Positions 8,141 to 15,063 of a stretch of 26,492 nucleotides of DNA are shown here, one piece after another. The stretch is from Pseudomonadota bacterium (GTDB lineage Bacteria; Pseudomonadota; Alphaproteobacteria; Azospirillales; Azospirillaceae): assembly GCA_023411035.1 (NCBI GenBank), contig JAEYPE010000016.1, positions 1-26,492 of the forward strand, read 5' to 3'. The notes beneath the pieces are model-generated. The model searched no databases. It saw nothing but the letters and a program-made list of their open reading frames with translations, and was not told the origin of the DNA. How positions within the stretch are numbered: the first letter of the stretch is position 1; each line of letters opens with the position of its first letter. Made by a program: the position numbers and the translations under genes.

Positions 8141-8344
8141 TTACAGCCCCTTGCCGGCGATCGCCACGGCAAGGCCGCGCGCCTGCATCAGTTCGCTGAA
8201 ACGCTCCACCAGCCGATCACCGGCATAGACCGCCCAGCCGCTCTGGAAGCCGGACGCCTCATAACGCAGATCGACGCGGCGCCCATCCAGTTCGACGGCG
8301 TAGGAGAGGGAACTTTCTTTCGTCCAGGTGGGCCTCAGCGACAT
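8141..8344 (-). CDS. Hypothetical 67-residue protein
   Basis: I do not recognise a family. The protein begins MSLRPTWTKESSLSYAVELD, has a mixed beta-like pattern with several charged residues and ends MQARGLAVAIAGKGL. It has no cysteines, no signal peptide and no membrane segment. A good ribosome-binding site (GAGGCGGAT) sits directly before ATG 8344. The 120-nt gap upstream, after the acetyltransferase stop, contains a full TTAA-N7-TTAAC box (8396-8410), so it may have its own promoter rather than being part of the thrC unit. The clean start, good ribosome-binding site and typical GC-rich codon use argue that it is real. Confidence 0.7.
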   Translation of the reverse strand: MSLRPTWTKESSLSYAVELDGRRVDLRYEASGFQSGWAVYAGDRLVERFSELMQARGLAVAIAGKGL

Positions 8345-8395
8345 ATCCGCCTCAATTCGATGCGAAGAACATGCCGTAAGCCTGCGCCCGGCCCG

Positions 8396-8410
8396 TTAAC
8401 CACAGGTTAA
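8396..8410 (-). promoter_or_regulatory. CtrA-type binding box (TTAA-N7-TTAA)
   Basis: The sequence TTAACCACAGGTTAA is a full CtrA consensus: two TTAA half-sites separated by exactly seven bases. On the minus strand the second half-site continues with C (TTAAC), as in the Caulobacter consensus. It lies 52-66 nt upstream of the ATG of the small gene at 8344, a usual distance for a promoter-proximal activator. It is also a 6-bp inverted repeat with a 3-nt loop. In this GC-rich window, paired TTAA motifs at this spacing are rare by chance. Confidence 0.5.
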
Positions 8411-8464
8411 GCCGACCGGGACCGAGCGTCGGAAAAAAGGCTGAAACCACCCCGAAGGGACTCC

Positions 8465-9055
8465 CTACCCCCGCCATTCCTCGCGCAGGATGGCGTAGAG
8501 CACATGGTCCCGCCATGCCCCGTCGATGCGCAGGTAGCCGCGGGCGTAGCCTTCGTGGGTGAAGCCGACCTTTTCCAGCAGCCCGCGGCTGGGCGCGTTG
8601 GTCGGCAGGCACGCCGCTTCGACCCGATGAAGCCCCAATTGCCCGAAGGCGAAGTCCAGCACCAGCCGCGTCGCCCCGGAAATGTAGCCGTTCCGCGCGT
8701 AGGCCTGCCCCACCCAATAGCCGAGCGTCGCCATCTGGGCCACACCGCGCCGCAGGTTGGTCAGCCCCAGCCCGCCCACCAGCCGATCGGTCGCCCGGTC
8801 ATAGACAAGGAAGCTGTAGCCCTGGTCGTCGCGCCATTCCTGCGCCTGCCGCCGCAGCCGCCGCCCGAAGGCGGCGCGGGTCAGGGCGTCCGCCGGCCAG
8901 GTCGGTTCCCACGGGGTCAGGAAGGCGCGGGATTCCGCCCGCAGGTCGGCCCACTCCCGCCAATCCCGCGGCAGCGGCGGGCGGATGTAGCAGATCGGCC
9001 CGTCGAGCCGGACCGCCGGTGGGCTGATGAGACCACTGCCGAGCAGGCGGATCAT
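8465..9055 (-). CDS. GNAT family N-acetyltransferase, RimJ/RimL-like
   Basis: This is a 196-residue acetyltransferase of the RimJ/RimL type, which acetylates protein N-termini or small amines using acetyl-CoA. The fold is recognisable from IRPPLPRDWREWADLRAES (strand 1/helix 1), LVGGLGLTNLRRGVAQMATLGYWVG (strands 2-4), QAYARNGYISGATRLVLDFAF (acetyl-CoA pyrophosphate loop and helix) and NAPSRGLLEKVGFTHEGYARGYLRIDGAWRDHVLYAIL (C-terminal RimJ pattern). A strong GGGAGGGG precedes ATG 9055. It begins 27 nt after the stop of the M16 peptidase gene, so it is the third gene of the thrC unit. The substrate is unknown. Confidence 0.9.
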   Translation of the reverse strand: MIRLLGSGLISPPAVRLDGPICYIRPPLPRDWREWADLRAESRAFLTPWEPTWPADALTRAAFGRRLRRQAQEWRDDQGYSFLVYDRATDRLVGGLGLTNLRRGVAQMATLGYWVGQAYARNGYISGATRLVLDFAFGQLGLHRVEAACLPTNAPSRGLLEKVGFTHEGYARGYLRIDGAWRDHVLYAILREEWRG

Positions 9056-9082
9056 GCTGCCCCTCCCACCCTGGCGCTTCCC

Positions 9083-10339
9083 TTACTGAAGCCGCGCGGC
9101 GATGCGGTCGTATTCCTCGAGCCGGCCGATGGGGCCGAGCGCGGCCAGGGTAGGACGGCTGTCGCGCAGGCGCCGGGCCACACGGACGATGGAGTCGCGG
9201 TCGACCGCGCCGATCTTCTCCACGATCTCCTCCACCGGCACCGGGCGGTCGTAGACCAGAAGCTGCTGACCCAACTGCTCGCAGCGCGACATGGAGCTTT
9301 CCAGCGCCATCAGCGTGCCGGCCCGGAGCTGGGCCGCGGCGCGGGCCACCTCCTCGTCGGTCACGTCCTCGGCCACCCTCATCAGCTCGTCGCAGACGAC
9401 GGGGACCAGTTCCGCCACCTCGTCCTCGCCGGTGCCGGCATAGACGCCGAACAGCCCGCCGTCGCGGTAGGCGCCGGAGAAGGTGTAGATGGAATAGACC
9501 AGCCCGCGCTTCTCCCGCACCTCCTGGAAGAGGCGGGAGGACATGCCGCCGCCGAGCAGCGTGGACATCACCGAATGGGCGTAATAGTCCGGATCGTGCA
9601 CCCCCACCCCGTCGAAACCCATGACGAGGTGCATCTGCTCCAGATCCCGCGCCTCGCGGAAGTCACCCCCGACATAGCGCGCGTTCTCGGATTCCGGCAC
9701 CGGGCGGGAGGACAGGTTGCCGAAGGCCGACAGCGCCATATCGACGAGCCGGTCGTGCTCCAGCCGCCCGGCGGCGGCCAGGACGATGCCGGGCGCGCCG
9801 TAATGGCCGCCGATATAGTCCACCAGCGACGGACGCGACAGGGCGCCGACGATCTCCGCCGAGCCCAGCACGGGCCGTCCCAGCGCCTGCCCCGGATAGG
9901 CGGTGGACTGGAAATGGTCGAAGATGATGTCGTCGGGGGTGTCGGCGGACTGGCCGATCTCCTGAAGCACCACCGTGCGCTCCCGCACCAGCTCCTCTTC
10001 GTCCAGGACGGAGTTCTGGAGCATGTCGGCGATGAGGTCCAGCGCCAGCGGCGCGTCCTCGTGCAGGACCTTGGCGTAATAGGCGGTCTGCTCGCGCGTG
10101 GTGTAGGCGTTGAGCTGGCCGCCGACATTCTCGATCTCTTCGGAAATGCGGAAGGCGGAACGCCGCTCGGTCCCCTTGAACAGCATATGCTCGACGAGAT
10201 GCGCCACGCCGTTGACGCTCGCGGACTCGTTCCGCGTGCCGACCCCGACCCAGCAGCCGAGCGAGACCGACTGCACGCCGGGCATCGTGTCGGTGGCGAC
10301 GCGCAGCCCGTTCGGCAGCGTGGTCACGCGGATGCTCAT
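9083..10339 (-). CDS. M16 family zinc peptidase (mitochondrial processing peptidase-like)
   Basis: The 418-residue protein is an inverzincin-type metallopeptidase resembling the beta subunit of mitochondrial processing peptidase. The inverted zinc motif HLVEH gives H47, E50 and H51, with the third ligand E127 in RTVVLQEIGQ at the expected 76-residue distance. The C-terminal half retains the glycine-rich LLGGGMSSRLFQEVREKRGLVYS motif. ATG 10339 gives the typical MSIRVTTLPNGLRVATDTMPG start and overlaps the thrC stop as ATGA, so translation is coupled to thrC. No signal peptide is seen, so it is likely cytosolic. It probably degrades or trims peptides; the native substrate is not known. Confidence 0.95.
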   Translation of the reverse strand: MSIRVTTLPNGLRVATDTMPGVQSVSLGCWVGVGTRNESASVNGVAHLVEHMLFKGTERRSAFRISEEIENVGGQLNAYTTREQTAYYAKVLHEDAPLALDLIADMLQNSVLDEEELVRERTVVLQEIGQSADTPDDIIFDHFQSTAYPGQALGRPVLGSAEIVGALSRPSLVDYIGGHYGAPGIVLAAAGRLEHDRLVDMALSAFGNLSSRPVPESENARYVGGDFREARDLEQMHLVMGFDGVGVHDPDYYAHSVMSTLLGGGMSSRLFQEVREKRGLVYSIYTFSGAYRDGGLFGVYAGTGEDEVAELVPVVCDELMRVAEDVTDEEVARAAAQLRAGTLMALESSMSRCEQLGQQLLVYDRPVPVEEIVEKIGAVDRDSIVRVARRLRDSRPTLAALGPIGRLEEYDRIAARLQ

Positions 10340-11748
10340 GCGGCCTCCTTGGCGGCGCGGGCGCGGGCAACGACGAACTCCTGAACCGCCGCCAGATCGT
10401 TGGGCAGTTCGGACAGCCGCTCCTCCCGCTCGTAGAGGTCGGCGAGGCGCGGCGGCAGGGCCGGGCGGCGGCCCGTGGCCTTCTCCACCGCGTCGGGGAA
10501 CTTGGCGGGGTGCGCGGTCGCCATCACGACCACCGGCACCGCCGGATCGACCGGGGCGGTCATCGCGGAATGCACGCCGACGGCGGTGTGCGGATCGACC
10601 TGATAACCGCCGGTCTTGCCCCAGACCTCCTTGATGACGTCCATGGTCCGCGCGTCGTCGGCGCGGCCCGCGGCGAAGATCGTGTGGGCCTCGGCAAGCT
10701 GCGCGTCGGTGACGGCGAACCTGCCCTCCGCGCGGAAGCCGTCCATGGCGGCCCGCACGGCGGCGCCGTCGCGGCCCAGCAGGTCGAACAGCAGCCGCTC
10801 GAAATTGGAGGAGATCTGGATGTCCATGCTGGGACTCAATGTGGGCACGACCGGAGCCGCCGACATGGTGCCGCTCGCAAAAAAGCGGGCCAGGATGTCG
10901 TTGGCGTTGGAGCCCACGATCAGCCGCTCCACCGGCAGGCCCATCGCCCGCGCGCCGTAGGCGGCGTAGACATTGCCGAAATTGCCGGTGGGCACGGTGA
11001 AGGCCACCTTGCGGTCCGGCGCGCCCAGCGCCACCGCGGCGACGAAGTAATAGACGATCTGGGCCATGATGCGCGCCCAGTTGATCGAATTCACCGCCGA
11101 CAGGCCCATCTTGTCGCGGAAGGCCATGTCGTTGAACATCGCCTTCACCAGATCCTGACAGTCGTCGAAGGTGCCGTGCAGCGCGATGTTGTGCACGTTG
11201 TCCGACAGGACGCTGGTCATCTGGCGGCGCTGCACCTCCGACGTGCGGCCCTTCGGGTGCAGGATGAAGATGTCCACGTTCTGGCGGTCGCGGCATGCCT
11301 CGATGGCGGCGGAGCCGGTGTCGCCCGACGTCGCACCGACGATGGTCACGCGCTCCCCGCGCTTGGCCAGCACATGGTCGAACAGGCGGCCCAGCAGTTG
11401 CAGCGCCACGTCCTTGAAGGCCAGGGTCGGGCCGTGGAACAGTTCCATCACCCAGGTGCGCTCGTCGATCTGCACCAGCGGCGTCACCGCGGCGTGGTCG
11501 AAGCTGGCGTAGGCGTCCTTCACGATGGCGCGGAAATCGTCCTCGGCGATGGCGCCGCCCAGGAAGGGCAGCATGACGCGGACGGCGATCTCGCTGTAGG
11601 GAAGGCCGCGCATCGCCCGGATCTCGTCCGCCGAGAACTGCGGCCAGCTTTCCGGCACATAAAGGCCGCCGTCACGCGCGAGACCGGCCAGAAGGACTTC
11701 TTCGAAACCCAGGACCGGGGCCTGGCCCCGCGTGCTGACGTACTTCAA
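10336..11748 (-). CDS. thrC: Threonine synthase
   Basis: This PLP enzyme converts O-phosphohomoserine to L-threonine, completing the pathway fed by thrB in this window. The 470-residue protein begins (M)KYVSTRGQAPVLGFEEVLLAGLARDGGLYVPE, the standard N-terminus. It has the PLP lysine K112 in HGPTLAFKDVALQ, the phosphate-binding GATSGDTGSAA and the TVPTGNFGNVYA motif. No ATG fits: the conserved N-terminus starts at a TTG (11748-11746), preceded by GGAGAG with about 6 nt spacing. A longer frame with an ATG at 11868 adds 40 unrelated residues and runs through the leader. The stop overlaps the M16 peptidase start by 4 nt. Confidence 0.96.
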   Translation of the reverse strand: MKYVSTRGQAPVLGFEEVLLAGLARDGGLYVPESWPQFSADEIRAMRGLPYSEIAVRVMLPFLGGAIAEDDFRAIVKDAYASFDHAAVTPLVQIDERTWVMELFHGPTLAFKDVALQLLGRLFDHVLAKRGERVTIVGATSGDTGSAAIEACRDRQNVDIFILHPKGRTSEVQRRQMTSVLSDNVHNIALHGTFDDCQDLVKAMFNDMAFRDKMGLSAVNSINWARIMAQIVYYFVAAVALGAPDRKVAFTVPTGNFGNVYAAYGARAMGLPVERLIVGSNANDILARFFASGTMSAAPVVPTLSPSMDIQISSNFERLLFDLLGRDGAAVRAAMDGFRAEGRFAVTDAQLAEAHTIFAAGRADDARTMDVIKEVWGKTGGYQVDPHTAVGVHSAMTAPVDPAVPVVVMATAHPAKFPDAVEKATGRRPALPPRLADLYEREERLSELPNDLAAVQEFVVARARAAKEAA

Positions 11749-11816
11749 CGCACACTCTCCGACGCCTGAAGGTGGCCGACGCTCCGGCGGGCCGGCGACT
11801 CTTATGGAACGGGCAT

Positions 11817-11845
11817 AGTTAGCGCCCTCCCACACGCCGCGCAAG
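11817..11845 (-). promoter_or_regulatory. Candidate promoter of the thrC operon
   Basis: On the minus strand, CTTGCG (11845-11840) and CTAACT (11822-11817) are 17 nt apart. The alphaproteobacterial -35 pattern CTTG is matched, the -10 only moderately. It would put the transcription start near 11810, about 60 nt before the TTG start codon of thrC. No attenuator-like leader peptide rich in Thr or Ile codons was seen in that leader. Confidence 0.3.
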
Positions 11846-11888
11846 CGGCGGGTTCCGGGTTGACCCATGCATCAAGATGAGGAACCGG

Positions 11889-11920
11889 AAAAGGGCCGGC
11901 AGCAGCACCGCCGGCCCCTT
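11889..11920 (-). terminator. Rho-independent terminator of the GH5 gene
   Basis: GGGCCGGC (11893-11900) and GCCGGCCC (11910-11917) form a perfect 8-bp stem with a 9-nt loop, extended by G-T and A-T pairs. Read on the minus strand, the stem is followed by TTTT (11892-11889). It lies about 26-57 nt beyond the stop codon of the glycoside hydrolase gene (11946) and ahead of the thrC promoter region, isolating the two units. Confidence 0.8.
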
Positions 11921-11945
11921 CCCCATGCTCCGCTCCGACCGCCGG

Positions 11946-13274
11946 TCAGGCGCCGGTGTGGACGTCCAGCGGGTCGTGATAGAGCGCCGCCGGGTCGTGC
12001 GCCGCCTCAACCGGCTGAAGCTCAACCGCCGTCTGGGCGGCGAGCGCGTCGGCCACCGCCGCCGCGGTGCCCTGGCCCGCCGTCTGCGGCTGGCTCACCG
12101 TGTGGGACAGGACGTTGACGTCGCCCTCTCCAAGCGCCTGGGCCGTCGCCGGGGACCAGGGGGCCTTGGCCGGGCTGCCGCCGTCGAACAGACCTTCCTT
12201 GATGGCGTTGTACTTGGTCTGGTCGACCGTCTGCCAATCGTCCTTCAGGATGCCGCCGGTGTCGCCCGAGTTCGGGTTCCAGGACCAGTAGGTCCAGCTC
12301 GCCCCTTCCTTGCCGGCGCCCAGGTCGTTGGTGCCATTGCCGTCCAGGTCGCCGTTCATGTAGTCGACGAGCTTGGCCATGTAGGCCTTGTCCTGCTCGG
12401 TCTCCAGCTTGCCGCCGAACTCGCCCACCAGCACGGGGGCCTCGTTGTCCTTCAGCAGCCAGCCCCAGTTGTCGGTGTACTGGGCCGGCAGGTTGTTCGG
12501 GAAGTCGTCGGCCTTGAACCACTCCATCTCATGGATGGACGGGCCATAGGAGTGGACCGAGTAGACCAGCTTGCCCGGATGATCGAATTCGATCGGGCGG
12601 TCCTTGGCGCCGCGCAGGTTGCCGCCCCACCACTCCCACTGGTTCTCGTGGATCTCGACGCCCTCGACCAGCAGCAGCCAATCCTTGTTCACGGACTGGA
12701 TGGCGTTGCCGATGCGCTCCGCGGCCCAGGCCCAGTCGGTGGCCTTGTCGCCGCTGCCCCAGGTGGCCTGGCCGTGCGGCTCGTTGTGCAGGTCCGCGCC
12801 GATGACCGTGTCGTTGCCCTTGTAGCGCTCGGCCAGCATCTTCCAGTTTTCGATCATCTTCGACTCCGGGTACTTGTCGTCGTACCACAGGCCGTTCTCG
12901 TTGGCCGACGCACCGTCGCTGGAGCGGTGGTGGTCGAGGATGACCTTCATGCCGATGCGCCCGGCGTAGTCGATCACCTTGTCCATCACCTCAAGCGGCG
13001 ACAAGTCCGCGAGGTCGGGGTTCTTGGAGGTGTCGATGCCCGTCGCCCGGTCGGCGTCCAGCGCCGCGTCGCTCCACGGCAGACGGATGGTGTTGAAGCC
13101 CAGCTCCTTCATCTGGTCCATCATGCCCCAGTAACCGCGCATATCCATGCCGTTGGGGTTGAAGACGAAGCCCTCTCCACCGAACCAGTTGACGCCGGTC
13201 AGCTTGACGTTCTGGCCCGACGAATCGACGATCTGGTTGCCGTCCGTGTGCAGGAAGCCCTTGGCGATACCCAT
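11946..13274 (-). CDS. Glycoside hydrolase family 5 endoglucanase-like protein
   Basis: This 442-residue protein has the GH5 (beta/alpha)8 pattern. Visible are TIRLPW (R64), the paired H115-H116 in ILDHHRSS, the acid/base E165 in DLHNEP, HSYGPSIHE (about 241-249) and the nucleophile E285 in VLVGEFGGK. A cellulase or related beta-glucan hydrolase is likely. Residues 309-317 (DLDGNGTND) look like an EF-hand/dockerin-type calcium loop inside the catalytic domain. There is no N-terminal signal peptide at ATG 13274, and upstream frame extension to 13367 is not signal-like. The last 60 or so residues are Ala/Gln/Val-rich and could be a secretion or low-complexity tail, but no RTX nonapeptides are seen. 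The gene has its own terminator and an AT-richer upstream region, so it is a stand-alone unit between conserved housekeeping genes. Confidence 0.9.
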   Translation of the reverse strand: MGIAKGFLHTDGNQIVDSSGQNVKLTGVNWFGGEGFVFNPNGMDMRGYWGMMDQMKELGFNTIRLPWSDAALDADRATGIDTSKNPDLADLSPLEVMDKVIDYAGRIGMKVILDHHRSSDGASANENGLWYDDKYPESKMIENWKMLAERYKGNDTVIGADLHNEPHGQATWGSGDKATDWAWAAERIGNAIQSVNKDWLLLVEGVEIHENQWEWWGGNLRGAKDRPIEFDHPGKLVYSVHSYGPSIHEMEWFKADDFPNNLPAQYTDNWGWLLKDNEAPVLVGEFGGKLETEQDKAYMAKLVDYMNGDLDGNGTNDLGAGKEGASWTYWSWNPNSGDTGGILKDDWQTVDQTKYNAIKEGLFDGGSPAKAPWSPATAQALGEGDVNVLSHTVSQPQTAGQGTAAAVADALAAQTAVELQPVEAAHDPAALYHDPLDVHTGA

Positions 13275-13480
13275 TGTGCTCAGCCCTCGTTGCCGTTCGC
13301 GTTGGGCTGAAGGCTGGATGTTTATGGTTAATGAAATATTGCCGCCAATGTCGCACAATAGCTGCAATCCAGGGCATGTGTGACCATCTCCGGAAGGGCG
13401 GAGTTAGCGCGGTATTTTAGTCAATAAATGGAACAGAGCGTTTCCGCTGCTTTGAGCCTCTTTTACTACCAAGCCGCCCA
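13275..13480. other. AT-richer upstream region of the GH5 gene
   Basis: This stretch is visibly richer in A/T than the surrounding genes and should contain the GH5 promoter. Minus-strand elements such as TTGGCG followed 17 nt later by ATAAAC are weak matches. A TTAACCAT octamer, resembling a CtrA half-site, occurs at 13331-13324, but a second half-site at the right spacing is missing. I see no gene here. A 23-codon frame at 13466-13537 looks spurious. Confidence 0.4.
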
Positions 13481-13508
13481 TTCGTTCCGATCAAAGTGCC
13501 GGAACGAA
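13481..13508. repeat. 9-bp perfect inverted repeat downstream of the M32 peptidase gene
   Basis: TTCGTTCCG (13481-13489) and CGGAACGAA (13500-13508) are perfectly complementary, with a 10-nt loop. The hairpin starts about 60 nt after the carboxypeptidase stop (13567) on the minus strand. No T-run follows, so it is not a classic intrinsic terminator. It could stabilise the 3' end of the cox-surf1-M32 transcript, be an operator for the GH5 gene, or be a dispersed palindromic unit. Confidence 0.5.
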
Positions 13509-13566
13509 GGAGGATTACCGACCCGCCTTTTGCGCATGGCGATTTCCGAGATTTCCTTCCGGCCAA

Positions 13567-15063
13567 TCAAGCTCCGAGGTAGCGGCTCTCCAGATGCCGG
13601 CGGAACACCGCCGCGTCGAGCGGGCGTCCGGTGGCTGCGGCCAGCAGGTCGTCGCCGGAGGCGTAGAGGCAGCCCTTGCCGTGCACGTTCACGCCCAGCC
13701 ACGCCACCAGCGGCCCGAGATCGCCGCGCCCCAGCGCCGGACGGATCTCCGCATCGGCCTTCGTGGCGGCCTCGAAAAGCTGGGCCGCGGTCATGGCGCC
13801 CAGCGTGTAGCTGGGGAAATAGCCCCAGGCGCCGGACGGCCAGTGGATGTCCTGAAGGCAGCCCAGCCGGTCGTTCGGCGGCACCACCCCGACCAGTTCC
13901 TTCATGCCGTCGTTCCAGGCGCCCGGCAGGTCCGCCAGGGCGAGGTCCCCGCCGATCAAGGCCTTTTCCAGCTGGTAGCGCAGGATCACATGCGCCGGGT
14001 AGGTCACCTCGTCGGCGTCCACGCGGATGAAGCCGCGCTCCACCCGGCTGTAGAGACGGCGCAGGTTGTCCGGCTCCCAGGCCGGGCCTGCCCCGCCGAA
14101 CGCCTCCCGAGCGACCGGCGCGAGCCAGCCCAGAAACTCCGGAGAACGGCACGCCTGCATCTCCACGATCAGCGACTGGCTCTCGTGCACGGCCATGCCG
14201 CGCGCCTGCCCGACCGGCTGGCGCAGCCAGTCGCGCGGACGCCCCTGCTCGTAGAGCGCGTGCCCCGTCTCGTGCATCACGCCCATCAGGGCCTTGGTGA
14301 AGTCGTCCTCGTCATAGCGGGTGGTGATGCGCACGTCGCCGGTGGCGCCGCCGCAGAAGGGGTGCAGCGACACATCCAGCCGCCCGCGGGTGAAGTCGAA
14401 TCCCGCCTGCCGCATCAGCCGTTCGCCCAGCGCCTTCTGGTCGGCGACGGCGAAGGGTCCCTCGGGCCGCAACGGCACCGGTTCGGCGGCCTGACGGTCG
14501 AGGACCCGCCCGATCAGCTCCGGCAGGAATCCGGCCAGCCCGGCGAACAGTGCGTCGATCCGCTCGGAGCGGGCGCCGGGATCGTGCTCGTCCAGCATGG
14601 CGTCGTAGGGCGACAGGCCCATGGCCGCCGCCTTGGCCTCCCCGCACTCCCGGACCCGGCGCAGCACCTCCGACAGGCTGGGCAGCAACATGGCGAAGTC
14701 GCTCTCCGCCCGCGCCGTGCGCCACGTCATCTCGCAGGCGGAGATGGCCTTGCTGGTCGCCTCGATCAGGTCGGCGGGCACGGCGGTGGCGTGGCGGTGG
14801 GTGCGCCGCATCTCCCGCAGGTTGGCCGCCTGCCACTCGTCCAGCCCGCCCGCCGCCTCCGCTTCCGCCAGCCAGTCGGCCACGCGGGGATCGGTTTCCA
14901 GCTCGTGCGCCAGCACGGTCAGGGTGGCGGTCTGTTCCGCCCGCCCGTCGCTGGAGCCATCCGGCATCATGGTCTGGCTGTCCCAGCTCAGGATGCCCAG
15001 CGCGTCGCCGATGGCGGCGATGCGGGCGAAGCGGCGTTCCAATTCCTGATAGGCGGCGGTCAT
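13567..15063 (-). CDS. M32 family metallocarboxypeptidase (thermostable carboxypeptidase 1-like)
   Basis: The 498-residue protein is a full-length zinc carboxypeptidase of family M32 (Taq carboxypeptidase type), which removes C-terminal residues from peptides in the cytosol. The zinc/catalytic motif HETGH gives H264, E265 and H268, with the third ligand E294 in VHESQS. Other family blocks are visible: WDSQTMMPDG near the N-terminus, PFCGGATGDVRITTRYDEDDF, HVILRYQLEKALI and DIHWPSGAWGYFPSYTLGAM. The ATG at 15063 overlaps the surf1 stop as ATGA, so it is translationally coupled to an oxidase assembly gene. A functional link to the oxidase is not established. Confidence 0.95.
   Translation of the reverse strand: MTAAYQELERRFARIAAIGDALGILSWDSQTMMPDGSSDGRAEQTATLTVLAHELETDPRVADWLAEAEAAGGLDEWQAANLREMRRTHRHATAVPADLIEATSKAISACEMTWRTARAESDFAMLLPSLSEVLRRVRECGEAKAAAMGLSPYDAMLDEHDPGARSERIDALFAGLAGFLPELIGRVLDRQAAEPVPLRPEGPFAVADQKALGERLMRQAGFDFTRGRLDVSLHPFCGGATGDVRITTRYDEDDFTKALMGVMHETGHALYEQGRPRDWLRQPVGQARGMAVHESQSLIVEMQACRSPEFLGWLAPVAREAFGGAGPAWEPDNLRRLYSRVERGFIRVDADEVTYPAHVILRYQLEKALIGGDLALADLPGAWNDGMKELVGVVPPNDRLGCLQDIHWPSGAWGYFPSYTLGAMTAAQLFEAATKADAEIRPALGRGDLGPLVAWLGVNVHGKGCLYASGDDLLAAATGRPLDAAVFRRHLESRYLGA

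Noticed and set aside
8430..8463. Possible terminator after the acetyltransferase gene (short CCC-GGG hairpin and a six-T run on the minus strand)
   Set aside because: The stem is only three base pairs and the T-run is about 10 nt away, too weak to call a terminator.
13324..13331. TTAACCAT octamer upstream of GH5, resembling a CtrA half-site
   Set aside because: There is no second TTAA at the seven-base spacing, and the region is AT-richer, so chance occurrence is likely.
13466..13537. 23-codon frame on the minus strand between the M32 peptidase and GH5 genes
   Set aside because: It is very short, covers the palindrome at 13481-13508 and has no sign of conservation. A few residues (HFDRNE) look like a translated intergenic repeat.
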